A DNA stretch of 64,000 nucleotides from Macrocystis pyrifera (Eukaryota; Sar; Phaeophyceae; Laminariales; Laminariaceae). The position numbers and the translations under genes were made by a program. Of this stretch, positions 24,232 through 33,850 are shown piece by piece (the first letter of the stretch is position 1; each line of letters begins with the position of its first letter). The notes beneath the pieces were generated by a model. That model did no database searches, was not told the DNA's origin, and was given only the letters and a program-made list of their open reading frames with translations. The stretch is from contig JASSKH010000007.1 of assembly GCA_031763025.1 (NCBI GenBank), positions 7,641,930-7,705,929 on the forward strand, in the 5' to 3' direction.

Positions 24232-27200
24232 ATTGGACAACTCAGCAAGAAACAAGCAAAAAACTGCTGGAATTCAAGGGCTAGTCGAATCGATACCTAG
24301 CCACCCGATCGATCATTTCGTTTCTGCATTCTTCGACAGCTGTATAAGTACGCCTGCTCCCCCCCCCCGTCCCTCCCCTTGCCGCCGCTCTTGGCGTCCT
24401 AGCTGCGTGATGTGTAGCCAGCTCCTCTCCGCCTCGTCCCTGTGCCACCTCGCCATGAACAGTCTACGACGACATCTCGGTACATTTTCACATTTCTATA
24501 GTATTTCAGTTAGTCATCCGACAATATGCAGCATCTTGAGCTTCAAACCATTGTTGCACTTGTCACTTCCCGAAATACACGAAGAAGCAAGGGAAAGAAG
24601 TAAAGGAAGAAATAAAGGATGGTTTTTTTTTCGTTTTGTTTTGTTTTGTCTTGTGTTTTTTTGTTTTGTTTTGTTTTGTTTGTTTTGCTTTTGCTTTCGG
24701 TTTCGCTTTCGCTTTCCTCTTGCTTTCCTTGTTTTTTGGTCGCGCAGGCCTTCAACTCCCTGGGGCTGACCCTCTGCCAGAACCTCGTGATGTACCGAAG
24801 GCACTTTCTGCACCAGAAATTCGAGCATATGAAGCAGTCGGGGGAGGGGGGCTCCAGGAGCAGTTCAAGTGCCTGGTGCAGGCCCTTCCCATGAGCACCT
24901 TCGCGCTCAACCTCAAGCCTCTGCCCGGCAAAAGCCACGGTGCGAGGGGGGCGTCCAAGCGGAAGGGGCACGACGCCCGAAATGGAACGGCCGACATTAA
25001 TAATCCAGGCTTCCAGGCGCAGTTGGTGAGGACCTTTCTCGTCGGAGAGTTTTTTTTTTTCCCAAAAAATTTCCATACTTTTATTTCGCACAATTTTTTT
25101 AATCTTCCAGATTTTCCTGTTTTTTTTTTTTTTTCAAATACCAGGTATGTGAATTTTATTCTTCCTGATTTTTTTTTACCTTCTAAATAACTTCACAAAT
25201 TGTGACAGAACGCCTCCGTATCTTGATACAGTTTTCAAAACATTCCAAGGCTCATTCTTACCGGAAAGTTTTTTTCCATAATTTCCATGTTTTTTTTCGC
25301 GCAATTTTTTTATCTCCCAGATTTTCCTGTTTTTTTTTTCGAAGTATGTGAAATTTAACAAACACGATTTTTAGCTTCTTGAGAATTTCACGAATAGTGA
25401 CAGAACGCCTCCGTATCTTGATACAAATCTCCAATTATTTCCAAACTTTGGAAATTCTGGAAAAAAAGCTCTCCGATAAGAATGAGCCTAAGTTGTGGAA
25501 AATCTGGAAAAAAAGCTCTCCAACAAGAAAGAACCAGTGAAAAGTGGCCCCAGGATCCACATACTTTTTTTTCCTTTTATAGAACCGCACCACCCCACCC
25601 GCGTTTTTCGGGAGATACGCTCTGTGTTTGGAAATTTTTGTAGCTGGGGGGTCATTTTTGCATTTGTTCGTTCGCAGAAGGGTTCTACGTGGGAGAGAGA
25701 GGGGGAGTGTCAGTACCCTTTTTGTCTCGTCCGGAAACAAGAAAAGAGCAGGACCGCTGATTGTTGAATGGACATGATGAGGAGAATCGTTGACCATTTC
25801 GCAACCTTCGTCGTACGGGCGCAGTGACCTTCGCCGTGCACGCGCAGCGCGTGCAGAAGGCCCGGTCTGTTCGTCTGGCTCGCAATCTGTCCTCTTGATA
25901 TTTGGTTCGTATGGAGATTACCGGGTGTATCACGACTGACTGTATTATGATACGGACTACTCTGTGCCTACTTGCCGTATCAAGCGTCATCTATTGATGC
26001 TTGAGACTCATGTCTAAACGGCAGCAAGTAGTAGCGTCATCTACGTATCGGCCCGCTCTACGCGATCATTTACGTTAATAAAAATACTCTCGTGTGGGAT
26101 CCCGTGGGATATATCCCGCGGCGGGACACCCTGTTAAGATATCGAAGACTACGCCGACGGGAGCCGTGGGAGTAAGGAGCGGAGCGGGCGCGGAGGGAAA
26201 CGACTTTCTGGCCGACGCCGCCGGGGGCCGTGAGAGGTACTCGCGGCACAACGAACGCCGACGAGACGACGGACGTCACGGAAGACGAATCGGCCGTGCT
26301 TTTCGGTAGACGCCGCCCCCGCCGTGCCTTCTTTCCATTCAGGACTAGGCGCCCACCACCTTGCGACTTTGTGTTCTTGATCGGTCAATTTTTCCACGGG
26401 CGTTTCATGGCAACCCTCCCTTGGCGTTTCCTGTGAGATCCCACGGGACAAAATATCCAAGGGTAATCTCGAGCGACTGGGAACCCGTCGAGCAACGAGG
26501 GAACCCCGTAGCGAGCCCGCTAGTACGGGGATACTTGGCTAACGCGCAAGAAGAACAGCGGCGAGGGGGGGTGTCGGTGAAGCAAGCACCCCCATTGGTG
26601 GCGAGTCAGCTGCAAGAGCTGGTCGGCGACATGCGCCGTCGCGTGCCTGCCCTGCCAACGGCGGCCGAACGATTCGCGATGGTACGGGACGTGGCGATTT
26701 TCTGCGTCGCTTTCCACACGATGAAGCGTGGCTTCGAATTGTCAGTAGCACTGGCGTCCCAGGTGTTGCAGATGCCTAGAGGCGAGGGGTTCATTTTCAA
26801 TTTATTTTTCGGTAAAACGCTGAGGGAGTCGTCCCAAGCGGTAGTGGTACGAAGGAACGTGGAATACCGTGAAATCTGTGCCGTGGCGGCCATGATCGAG
26901 TACCGGCAGGCGGCGGAGTCCATGCAGTGGGCACTCGCGGAGGACTCAGGGTTCCTTTTCCCGAGCGTCCTCGAGAGCGGAGACAAGGGGAAGATGGCGC
27001 TAACGCCGGCGCAGATGACCTCGAACCTCCAGGTCCACTTGAGAGCAGCGGGTATGGAGCACAAGCGGTACTCGCTGCACTCTTTTCGGGTAGGGGGGGC
27101 GGAGAGTCACCACATGGATGGGACGGCCATGGACGTCCTCATGGAATACGTTGGATGGAGGTCCGCGGCCGTAGCCAGCCAGCAGACACGTAGGGATGAC

Positions 27201-28775
27201 AGCATCCGCGTCGGCGTCGAACGGAGCGAAACGTTCGCGAGACACGGCCTTCATCCAGGCAGACGCTTTACCACTGTCGGAGGGGTTCGGGAAATCATAC
27301 GCGGCATTCCCACGGGACAGCCGGCGGTCGCAGAACCCAGGGAAAGACTAGGCTAGAAGTTTGGGAATGATGATAAAGGAAAGGTACCCGCATGGGAAAG
27401 GATAAGAGATGATCGAGCGGCGACACTGAGATAAGAAAAGGGAAGCAAGTACGGGTGTGATCTCATGCCGCAGCAGAGAGGCCTCATTGATCCCAAACTA
27501 TGTACGAATTAACCTACGATGCTATGTTACAACAGTAATCTCGAAGGAAGAAGAGAGGGGACGCCAGCAGGGTGGATCCCTTTTCGGGAAAATCCTCTTG
27601 TTGTACTGGGAGGCAGTGGTTAAAGCCCACTCCGTGGTCGACACCGCAGCTCGACAACAGCACGACAAAGTAGAAAGGCTAGGGAAAACAGACCATCCCG
27701 CCCGCCCGTCGTTGGTAGCGAGGTGTACCGTCAACAACGACATCAGTTGTTTTAGTGTGTATTTTACCGGGGTAGCTACTCTCTGCGACGACGTGCCGCG
27801 TTGATTGCCAGAGAATCAACGCGGGGGTAGTAACCCCGGGTGAGAGTCTCCGGCTGATCGCAGCAGGAGGCCTCATTGATCCCAAACTATATACGAATTA
27901 ACCTACGACGCTATGTTACAACAGTACACACACCCCATGGAAATCGAATATAATCCCATCGGAATTTCCCATGAGATCTCGTAGGAAATGAGTACCCATA
28001 CGGAGGCAATCTCATGATGACTGCCCACAAAAAAAATCCCGTGGAAATTTCTCGTGGGGATTCAATCCATAGGAATTCCATGGGAAACCCCATGGCTTAC
28101 TCCCATCTGAACTTCCCGTATGATTCCACAGGAAAAGACTTCCCGCAGGCAATTTCATGACAACTGCATGAGGAAATTTTTTCGTGGGGAGCCCCATATG
28201 GTTCCATGGGACATCCCATGGGCTAATCCCAAAGGAAATATGTTCCCATAGGCAACCCGACGAGAACTGCCTATGGGGATATCATGGGATTATCATGGGG
28301 ATCCCATATGAACTCAATGGGAAACCTAATGGATTAGGGGTAGGGTTAGCGTTACGGCATCCCATGGGGGCCCATGGGAGTCACATCGTAGGACCTCCAA
28401 CAAGATCCCATGGGATATTTCATGGGATCATACAACATCCCGTGGGATACCATGGGATAAACTAAATGTCCCGTGGGATACCATGGGATAAACTAAATGT
28501 CCCGTGGGACCCCATGGGATATTTCGTGGGGTCGATTAATGTCCCGTGGGATCCCACGGGATATTCCCATGAGGTATTCCGAGGAAAACCAGATTGCACC
28601 TCAAGCATTTTCAGGATGATGGCGCGACCATCGTCATTTTGCCAAACTCACGTCGGTTACGTATCATGCTGTTGGTTTATCTGCAATGCTGATGTTTCGA
28701 CGGCCCCAGCTCCCATCTATATTACAGTAGACCTCAAGCCTGAAAAATTGTTTTCTTTCGCCTCGATCACCACAC

Positions 28776-28816
<41 letters not shown>

Positions 28817-31614
28817 TAGGTAGGTAGGTAGTTGTCGATGACGCTATTATATACACGTATGATACTCGCATGTCCAGCTCATTTCTGTCCGTGCTCAAGT
28901 CTTTTCGGTGCTTATCTCGAGATTCACAACGAGCCGACCGCAAGCATAAAATTCGTGTACAAACGTTTTTTTTTTTTTTTGTGGCTACCTGGCACTCATT
29001 CTTGTGTTGTGTATACCCCGCTTTCAATATACACACTGTAGGACTCCCACTTACTGGAGCACGTATTACGTGCGGATAAGCCGAGGAAACAGCTGAGGCG
29101 GCTTTCCCTGAGCAGGCGGCAGAGGTGTCGGCAAAAGGTTGCGGCGGACGTTGCAACGATTGCCAAGGTGAGGGCGCCCCCCCCCCCCCCCCCCCCCTCT
29201 CTCCCCCAAATTCCAAATGGGTACGTGGAACACCCCCTTGAGGTCGTCGACACCACCTGCTGACCCCGTGCTTCGCTAGATATCTACAACTGTAGCGTTT
29301 TTTAGAGAATAGATTTTTAGGACTGCAGTCTCGTTTTGGGAACAAATTACTTGGAATTTGAGTGGTTTGTCCCCCCCCGAAAAGGGTACTGCTGTCCTGG
29401 ATGGGTTTTTAATCCTCTTGAGACTTCAAAGGGGAAAAAAAAAGGGTACTGCTGTCCTGAATGGGTTTTTAATCCTCTTGAGACTTCAAAGGGGGAAAAA
29501 AAAATTAACGGTAAAAAGTGGCAATTACAGCAACGACCACTGCCGTGGTGGTGATTTGGGGGCCTTCGCGTACGAGAGAGTGGCGTGGTCAGCACGGAGT
29601 CGGCGGTTGGAAGCCAATGACTCGCAAAAGGACTTGCTTGGTGGTGAGCCGTTCGAAGCTTGGCAAAGTGTTCCGCTCGCTCTGAGGGTCCACGTCGCAC
29701 ACCCGCACGCACAGCAGGGTCTCAATCACCTCGGCCTTCAGCAGTCGGACTTTCAGGCTAAGGGGTGGTGATTTTGGGGGTATGATAGGGTTGATACAGA
29801 TTGGTGTCCGAGTTTTTCAATGCAAAGAGTCGCACGGCCCGGGACGGGACGGGACGGCACGGCACAGAACGCAACATTGGTCCTTCCCATACCCGTGTGC
29901 TGCCTTCTGGGCGCTGCTCACGCTGCGAATCGTAGACGGTTGACGAGGCCAAAGTTTGTCGTTGTCTCTGTCGCTACCCCTCAAAAGGGGGGGGGGGGGG
30001 GGGTCCCAAAGGAGTCAACTGCTGAGGATGTTCGGGGTGCTCACGTAGTCGGGTGCAGGGATACATGTGTGTAACGGTATTTTGGGAGTTCCAGCGAGTG
30101 CTCCGGAAAGAGCAGTCACCCAATCTCGTTGGAACGGCACCATATTCTAACGTTTTACAATGAAGCATGACCTTAATCATTGTGTACCTATGCCCCAGGA
30201 CTGTTTTGAAGGTGATACTGTAGTCCGTTGGGCTAACAAAAAAAAAAAAACCCATCGCGTACCCAAACTACCGTAACCTTTGCAACACACTCTCCCCCCC
30301 CCCTCCTGCAACGGACCGGATACACGGGTCGCGACGCGTGCCACCCACACGCGGTTCCAATTTTTGGGGATCCAGAAGCATTTCAGAGAACTGGCATGCG
30401 GAAACTCACGTTTTTCTTTTCAAGAAGCGTTTTTTTCACAGCGGTGGACGTGAAATTCGAAACTCACGCCCAACGGCCCATGTCCTGCCTGCCGTCGACG
30501 CCATTTGTGAAGATCTCTTCGTCGGTTGAACTATTGATAAAAAAAAAAGTTAAACCGATCACCTGCCCAACCTATGCCTTATAACACTATACGCACATTT
30601 TCTCCGTGGCACCAGTAAATAATACGCCAGAACGAGCTATGCCCTGAGGCTATAAGTACATTTTCTCCGTAGTAGCTACAACACGCCGCGACGAGCAAAA
30701 CAATCTCACGGTCGAAGGGTGGTTCGTTGTTTTCTGAAAGCTCCTCCCACGGAGGAGCTCGATATATTACCCAAAACAAAAAACGTGACTTCTTCGAAGA
30801 AACTTTGTTAGGGTCAAAAACCCAGCCAACGTTTTTGCTCGATACGCTGCGTACTACGGTAGTCCTAAAACAAATATACTTATGACAGCAGTCTTATACT
30901 AACCGGTATACTGCTGTAGTGGTTGCTCACCGGCGAGAAAATATTGCCTCAGAAAGCAAAAAAAAAAAAAGTGGAGCCCCCACCGCGGGATGAGTCTAAA
31001 GTGCAACCGAGCAGAAAAGCCCCATGTCGCTAAATTCTACGTAGTATAGCCCCCCCCCACCATCCCCACCACCCCCTATACACCAACGGCATTTACTGTA
31101 TTTCCGTTGAAAGTGGTAGCCCACAAAGTCCACACCCCCTAACGAGTCCCCGCCCCCCCCCCTCTTGCTTGCTCATACGACTACGGCCATCCATGATAGT
31201 GAGTAACCCTCCCCCCCCCCCCCCCTCGCTCGCTCACTCGCAAAACAAAAAACTCTCACTATACGCGGAACCCCACCCCAACACCCTTCATGCGACTCGC
31301 CGAACACCTAGCGGTGCTTCGCGCTTGGTGCAAGCAAAGTCTTCCTGGTTGATGAGAACCCGGCGTGTTCCGTCTCGGCATTGTAGGGATGCGAGGGTCT
31401 ACGGTCAAACGACTACGGCCATGCATGACATCGAGTACACCCCCCTCCCCCCCGCCACCGCCCTCCCTCCATCTCGAAAGGGATGCGTCGTCAATAGCCA
31501 AATCACAAGGACAAGCAACAAAGGAGTACCCTCCCCCCCCCCCCCCCTCCCCGACCCGCATTCTTGCGCTGTCCATCTTGCTGTGCTGTGCTGAGCATGC
31601 CATCGCCTAATTCA

Positions 31615-31678
<64 letters not shown>

Positions 31679-31822
31679 CAGATTCGACGGGGCAAAGACG
31701 AACAAGAGAAGAAGCTCTTGCAGCAGCGCAAGGTTTTGCAGAAGCTGCCGCTGAGGCCGCACACGAGAGCGACCCGGATGCCCCCCGTTTCTCATGGCGC
31801 CCTGGGACGGAACAGACCATGA
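17883..31822 (+). CDS. Two-EF-hand calcium-binding protein with basic C-terminal region
   Basis: Probable calcium sensor. Seven exons with agreeing phases: 17883-18061, 18241-18330, 20948-21141, 23395-23471, 24748-25025, 29042-29167, 31682-31822 (TGA). The N-terminus (about 90 residues) is low-complexity with nine Gln. The first EF loop, DRDGSGEIELDE, is canonical. The second, DSDGSGEVTIAE, is split by an intron in its sixth (Gly) codon and reads perfectly across it, which strongly supports that junction. A region of about 150 residues rich in Lys/Arg follows, ending LPLRPHTRATRMPPVSHGAL. Exon 24748-25025 needs one extra base: GC3-rich coding switches frame at the run GGGGAGGGGGG (24841-24851). 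The first two exons are less certain. An alternative start is ATG 20811, 42 bases after a TATAAATATA box. The introns hold most of the mobile elements in this half of the window. No named orthologue is recognised. Confidence 0.7.
17989..18016 (+). repeat. CAG microsatellite (poly-Gln)
   Basis: Nine CAG units in frame in the proposed first exon of the EF-hand gene, encoding a Gln tract after PVVLE. Confidence 0.85.
18914..19198 (-). mobile_element. Solo gypsy LTR
   Basis: Reverse complement of the LTRs at 11107 and 16074, running TGTTATGGTACTGC...CTTGATCTTAACA on the minus strand. No internal sequence is attached, so it is a solo LTR in an intron of the EF-hand gene. More diverged than the pair at 11107/16074. 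No clear target duplication. Confidence 0.8.
19401..19727 (+). repeat. Two direct repeats about 258 bp apart
   Basis: A segment of about 65 bp containing ACCTACTGAGCTAT, GTAAAAGACC and GATTACCCAGCCCAGGGTAA occurs at 19401-19465 and 19660-19727. Unknown family. Confidence 0.65.
19846..19938. mobile_element. MITE2 copy
   Basis: Left end CACTGCAGTCCCGTTTTGGG, right end GAGACTGCGGTCCT, about 93 bp, palindromic. Same family as 9274-9352 and 29318-29400. Confidence 0.65.
20324..20600 (+). repeat. Poly-G-bounded module A, full copy
   Basis: G run, GTGTACTCATTATCATGCAT, core CGACCATGGACCCTCGCATC, CAGGCAGACATTGCTTGCAC, then CATTTGGATGACAGCGTCAA and a closing G-rich run. It aligns end to end with 7500-7823. 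Confidence 0.8.
20691..20716. repeat. TA microsatellite
   Basis: About 13 TA units in the EF-hand gene intron, upstream of the third proposed exon. Confidence 0.85.
21153..21190 (+). mobile_element. MITE1 half-copy
   Basis: Carries only the left end, TCACGGAGGGGGGCATAGTA then AATAGGCCC, of the MITE1 family. No matching right end follows within 100 bases. It lies a few bases after an EF-hand exon donor. Confidence 0.6.
21421..21530. mobile_element. MITE1 copy
   Basis: About 110 bp palindromic element starting TTACGGGGGATCATAGTAAA and ending GTCCTATTTACTACG...CCCCCCGTTTA. The flanking TA is not conserved on the left. Confidence 0.8.
22384..22665. repeat. GGGTC minisatellite with inverted second half
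   Basis: Degenerate GGGTCGGGTC units on the + strand are followed from about 22609 by ACCCGACCCG units, the same repeat in reverse complement. The whole could fold into a large GC-rich hairpin. A short run of the same unit occurs at 1229-1252. Confidence 0.8.
22906..23012. mobile_element. MITE1 copy with TA duplication
   Basis: 107 bp; ends TTACGGGGGACCATAGTAAA and GGTCCTATTTACTGTGGTCC...CCGTTA, flanked by TA on both sides (22904-22905 and 23013-23014). The TA target and long inverted ends fit a non-autonomous Tc1/mariner-type element. Confidence 0.88.
25050..25440 (+). repeat. Tandem duplication, about 197-bp period
   Basis: Two diverged units, each with a T run, TTTCGC(A)CAATTTTTTTA, CCAGATTTTCCTG and GTGACAGAACGCCTCCGTAT. 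The last motif starts at about 25202 and 25399. It follows the fifth exon of the EF-hand gene, in its intron. Confidence 0.75.
26361..27356 (+). CDS. Crypton-like tyrosine recombinase
   Basis: A single open frame of up to 331 residues, inserted in an intron of the EF-hand gene. The family's YLANAQEEQ...GVSVKQAPPL segment is followed by an Arg-I region (AFHTMKRGFELSVALASQVL), a beta-hairpin Lys (FFGKTLR), an HxxR box (LHSFRVGGAESHH) and the GW box (VLMEYVGWRS). This order is that of tyrosine recombinases found as transposon proteins in algae and oomycetes. I could not place the nucleophilic tyrosine with confidence. The true start is uncertain: similarity-like sequence begins near 26470 and the ATG at 26361 is simply the first. 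No RT or RNase H lies nearby, so Crypton-like is preferred over a DIRS-type origin, but the family assignment is inference. Confidence 0.65.
   Translation: MRLCVLDRSIFPRAFHGNPPLAFPVRSHGTKYPRVISSDWEPVEQRGNPVASPLVRGYLANAQEEQRRGGVSVKQAPPLVASQLQELVGDMRRRVPALPTAAERFAMVRDVAIFCVAFHTMKRGFELSVALASQVLQMPRGEGFIFNLFFGKTLRESSQAVVVRRNVEYREICAVAAMIEYRQAAESMQWALAEDSGFLFPSVLESGDKGKMALTPAQMTSNLQVHLRAAGMEHKRYSLHSFRVGGAESHHMDGTAMDVLMEYVGWRSAAVASQQTRRDDSIRVGVERSETFARHGLHPGRRFTTVGGVREIIRGIPTGQPAVAEPRERLG
27467..27930 (+). repeat. Direct repeats of about 70 bp, 390 bp apart
   Basis: The segment GAGGCCTCATTGATCCCAAA followed by CTAT.TACGAATTAACCTACG and GCTATGTTACAACAGTA occurs at 27475-27537 and again at 27867-27927. 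The intervening DNA has no recognisable gene. The pair lies just downstream of the recombinase frame and could mark one end of its element. Confidence 0.7.
27934..28590. repeat. Dense array of CCCATGGG-type palindromes
   Basis: About 650 bp in which self-complementary octamers to dodecamers built on CCCATGGGA, CCCGTGGGA and CCCACGGGA recur roughly every 15-40 bases. It includes two adjacent 31-bp units at 28439-28469 and 28470-28500. Similar palindromes occur at 26094-26125 and 26436-26450, around the start of the recombinase frame, suggesting a link with that element. It is not a CRISPR: spacing is irregular and units are degenerate. Confidence 0.8.
28779..28814 (+). repeat. CAG microsatellite
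   Basis: Twelve CAG units followed by a GTAG run, in an intron. Not in any frame with coding support. Confidence 0.85.
29318..29400. mobile_element. MITE2 copy
   Basis: Left end AGGACTGCAGTCTCGTTTTG, right end GTTTGTCC...GTACTGCTGTCCT. Same palindromic family as 9274 and 19846. Confidence 0.65.
29386..29503 (+). repeat. 58-bp tandem duplication at a MITE2 end
   Basis: GGGTACTGCTGTCCTG(G/A)ATGG, then TTTTTAATCCTCTTGAGACT, TCAAAGGGG and an A run, repeated twice in direct succession. It starts inside the right end of the MITE2 copy. Confidence 0.75.
29530..29762 (-). pseudogene. LINE reverse-transcriptase C-terminal fragment
   Basis: Minus-strand pieces in different frames read like the C-terminal part of a non-LTR RT: LKVRLLKAEVIETLL, a CATWTLR-like piece, EHFAKLRTAHHQ, LLRVIGFQ and DHATLSYAKAPK. 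No single frame is open, so it carries at least two frameshifts and is dead. Only about 80 codons remain. It lies in an intron of the EF-hand gene next to a MITE2 copy. The family is recognised by its characteristic wording, not by a search. Confidence 0.6.
31168..31560 (-). repeat. Cluster of module A and module B copies between poly-C runs
   Basis: Reading the minus strand, a module A start fragment (about 31168-31215), a longer module A copy (about 31290-31455, with GACCGTAGACCCTCGCATCC and CAGGAAGACTTTGCTTGCAC) and a module B copy (31472-31545) are separated by C homopolymers. It is the only place in the window where A and B are adjacent. Confidence 0.7.
31617..31680 (+). repeat. CT microsatellite serving as splice-site pyrimidine tract
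   Basis: About 30 CT units run directly into CCAG at the start of the last EF-hand exon (31682), so the microsatellite forms the polypyrimidine tract of that acceptor. Confidence 0.8.
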
Positions 31823-32128
31823 CGACTACCGTATGAGATTGTCCACAGCCAAGCCAGTCGGTGGTTGTGGTGCATGAACAATAGCCGCGCGTGTAGACTA
31901 GACATATATATGGGTAGGTAGGGTTAACCTTTTTCTCTCCTAAGGGGCCGCGAAGGGGAGGAGAGGAGAGGGAGGGAAGGAGGCTGGAGGGTGCTACTGC
32001 TGCCCATGGAATGATGGGTGGTATGTAGGTGCCGAGTAGGAGGCACGAAACTGTTGAAGAGATGTCGATTGGCCTGTGGCTGGCGTATGATGCCAGAGGG
32101 GCCGCACAGATAGAACAAGAAGCTTATA

Positions 32129-32234
32129 TTACGGGAGACCATAGTAAATAGGATCAACTATTGTTGGTGAAAATAGCGACATGTATAGTTTTTTTGCGTG
32201 TACCGTAGGTCCTATCTAAGATGGTCCCCCGTAA
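32129..32234. mobile_element. MITE1 copy with TA duplication
   Basis: 106 bp; starts TTACGGGAGACCATAGTAAA, ends GTCCTATCTAAGATGGTCCC plus CCGTAA. TA at 32127-32128 and 32235-32236. Confidence 0.88.
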
Positions 32235-32514
32235 TAATGGCTACCACAGGTACCCCGGGTAGAGTTAATCTAGACACATGCATATATATATGCTGTTTCA
32301 GATTTTGCTATTTCGTATGTGTGTACCTCTTGTGCAGGTTCGGCCGCCTTTACTGCTGTTGTTCATTCGGCATGATGCTGTTGTTTCGAATCAACGGATG
32401 TGCGTGCGGTCCGTTTCCATTTCTCAGTCGATATATTTATAAAACACAAGGACCGCTTGGTCTTCATGTTATTGATTAAAAGTTGCTTATATTTTCGTCC
32501 AAAGTGGTAATACA

Positions 32515-32870
32515 TTGTGCCAAAGCGGTAAATACTTCGTGTGCCAGGTCATGCAGGACGACAAGGAGGACACCCACTCCTGTCCACCCGCAACATTCAT
32601 TCACCACGGGGTGCGGCAACAGCAAACGCGGACAGTAGGCCCGAGGCTCGACCCACGCAGTACATGCACGTATATGGCAGGTAGACCCAAAAAAACCGTG
32701 AGCGTCCGTGTGCACTTACTTGAATCAACGCACACGCCGCGTGTGAATGTGTCACCCGCTGGAAGTGCGAACAGTATACCACCCGCGTACATAACAGGAG
32801 GGGCTGTACATGCCTCACCTCTGTACCTGTGGTGCCCGCATCTCATTAGCGGCAACGCCTTCTCCAAGGT
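32515..32870 (+). other. Possible coding segment, unresolved
   Basis: An open frame of 118 codons ends exactly at an AAG|GTGAGC donor. Its two ends have the GC3-rich codon use of true exons here (YFVCQVMQDDKEDTHSC and CPHLISGNAFSK) but the middle does not. A GTGCGG donor after FIHHG would make it two exons. It could not be joined in phase to the possible terminal exon at 34433-34487 (RKKARQRDKKAMMAARSS, after a strong pyrimidine tract). The antisense frame is also GC3-rich in part. No protein family recognised. Confidence 0.2.
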
Positions 32871-32906
32871 GAGCTTACGAAACGGTCGCTGTCGCCGAAC
32901 ATGCTA

Positions 32907-33012
32907 TTACGGGGGACCATAGTAAATAGGACCAAATTTTGTTGGTAAAAATATGGAATTATATAGTTTTTTTGTGTGTACCTTAGGTCCTGTTTACTAT
33001 GGCCCCCCGTAA
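32907..33012. mobile_element. MITE1 copy with TA duplication
   Basis: 106 bp; starts TTACGGGGGACCATAGTAAA, ends TTTACTATGGCCCCCCGTAA. TA at 32905-32906 and 33013-33014. The most symmetrical copy in the window. Confidence 0.9.
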
Positions 33013-33323
33013 TACGTATCGGGAGCATATTTGCGACTTATAATCGTGAAACTAAGTAGAAATATTCGAGCCTCAAGGGCGATGCGTGCGCTGTGCCGCG
33101 ATTCAGCTTCTGGCAAGAGCGCACAAAGAGCACGGACACCCTGAGCAATATTTTTCGTTCGCCGTGCTGAATTTCCAGTTTCAGGCCGTATGTCTGCATG
33201 TGAGTTGGGTCGACTTCACGAGTTTGCTTATATGTACGTGGTTTACCCCCAAGAATTGACACTTCGTTGTCACGCCCACACGCTCCACGGAAGCAACCGC
33301 TGCTGAAAAAGAGAGAGAGAGAA

Positions 33324-33850
33324 AGTCCACCGGTCAACTTTGGTACATGCTGCACAATTTGTTAGCCGCGCTGAACGACAGTTTCGTGTGACGATTGAGT
33401 CGAGGGTTGGCCAAGAAGAGCTGACACTTGCGTCCTGATCACGCTACACGCGTGTAACCGCAATGAAAAAATAGATGAGTCCACCGGGGTCCACGTTTGG
33501 ACACGCTGCACAATGTATTGGCCGTGCTGCATGGCAGTTTCATGTACCGGTTGAGTCGAGTTTTACGAGTATACCAGGAAATAAACGAAGAACTGACGCT
33601 TCGTTTAGACCATGCTCCATGGCGAGTAACTAGCATCCAGTGAACAACACACCAAGTCCACCGGTCCACCTGTGCTCATGCCGCCTGCACGCTGCACAAT
33701 GTATTATTCGACGCATTGAATGGCAGTTTCCTGTATGTGCCGGTTGGTTTTGGTCGAGTCTACGAGTAGTCTACAAGTTATTTCCGAGTTTACCAATAAA
33801 AGACGCTCTCCAGACCTCGCTCGACGCGAGTAACCGGATGCGAGTAACCT
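33324..33850 (+). repeat. Three-unit diverged tandem repeat, 154-177 bp period
   Basis: Units start at 33324, 33478 and 33655 with AGTCCACCGG, followed by CTGCACAATGTATT, GGCAGTTTC.TGT and GGTTGAGTCGAG. Each unit ends with a GACC.TGCT...GCGAGTAACC motif. The third ends near 33850. Function unknown; no open frame spans it. Confidence 0.75.

Noticed and set aside
27934-28590. CRISPR-like array
   Set aside because: Irregular spacing, degenerate palindromic units, eukaryotic context and no cas genes.
29553-29769. Plus-strand exon ending in QSDFQAKGW
   Set aside because: Its phase does not fit the neighbouring EF-hand exons, and the minus strand reads as a LINE RT fragment.
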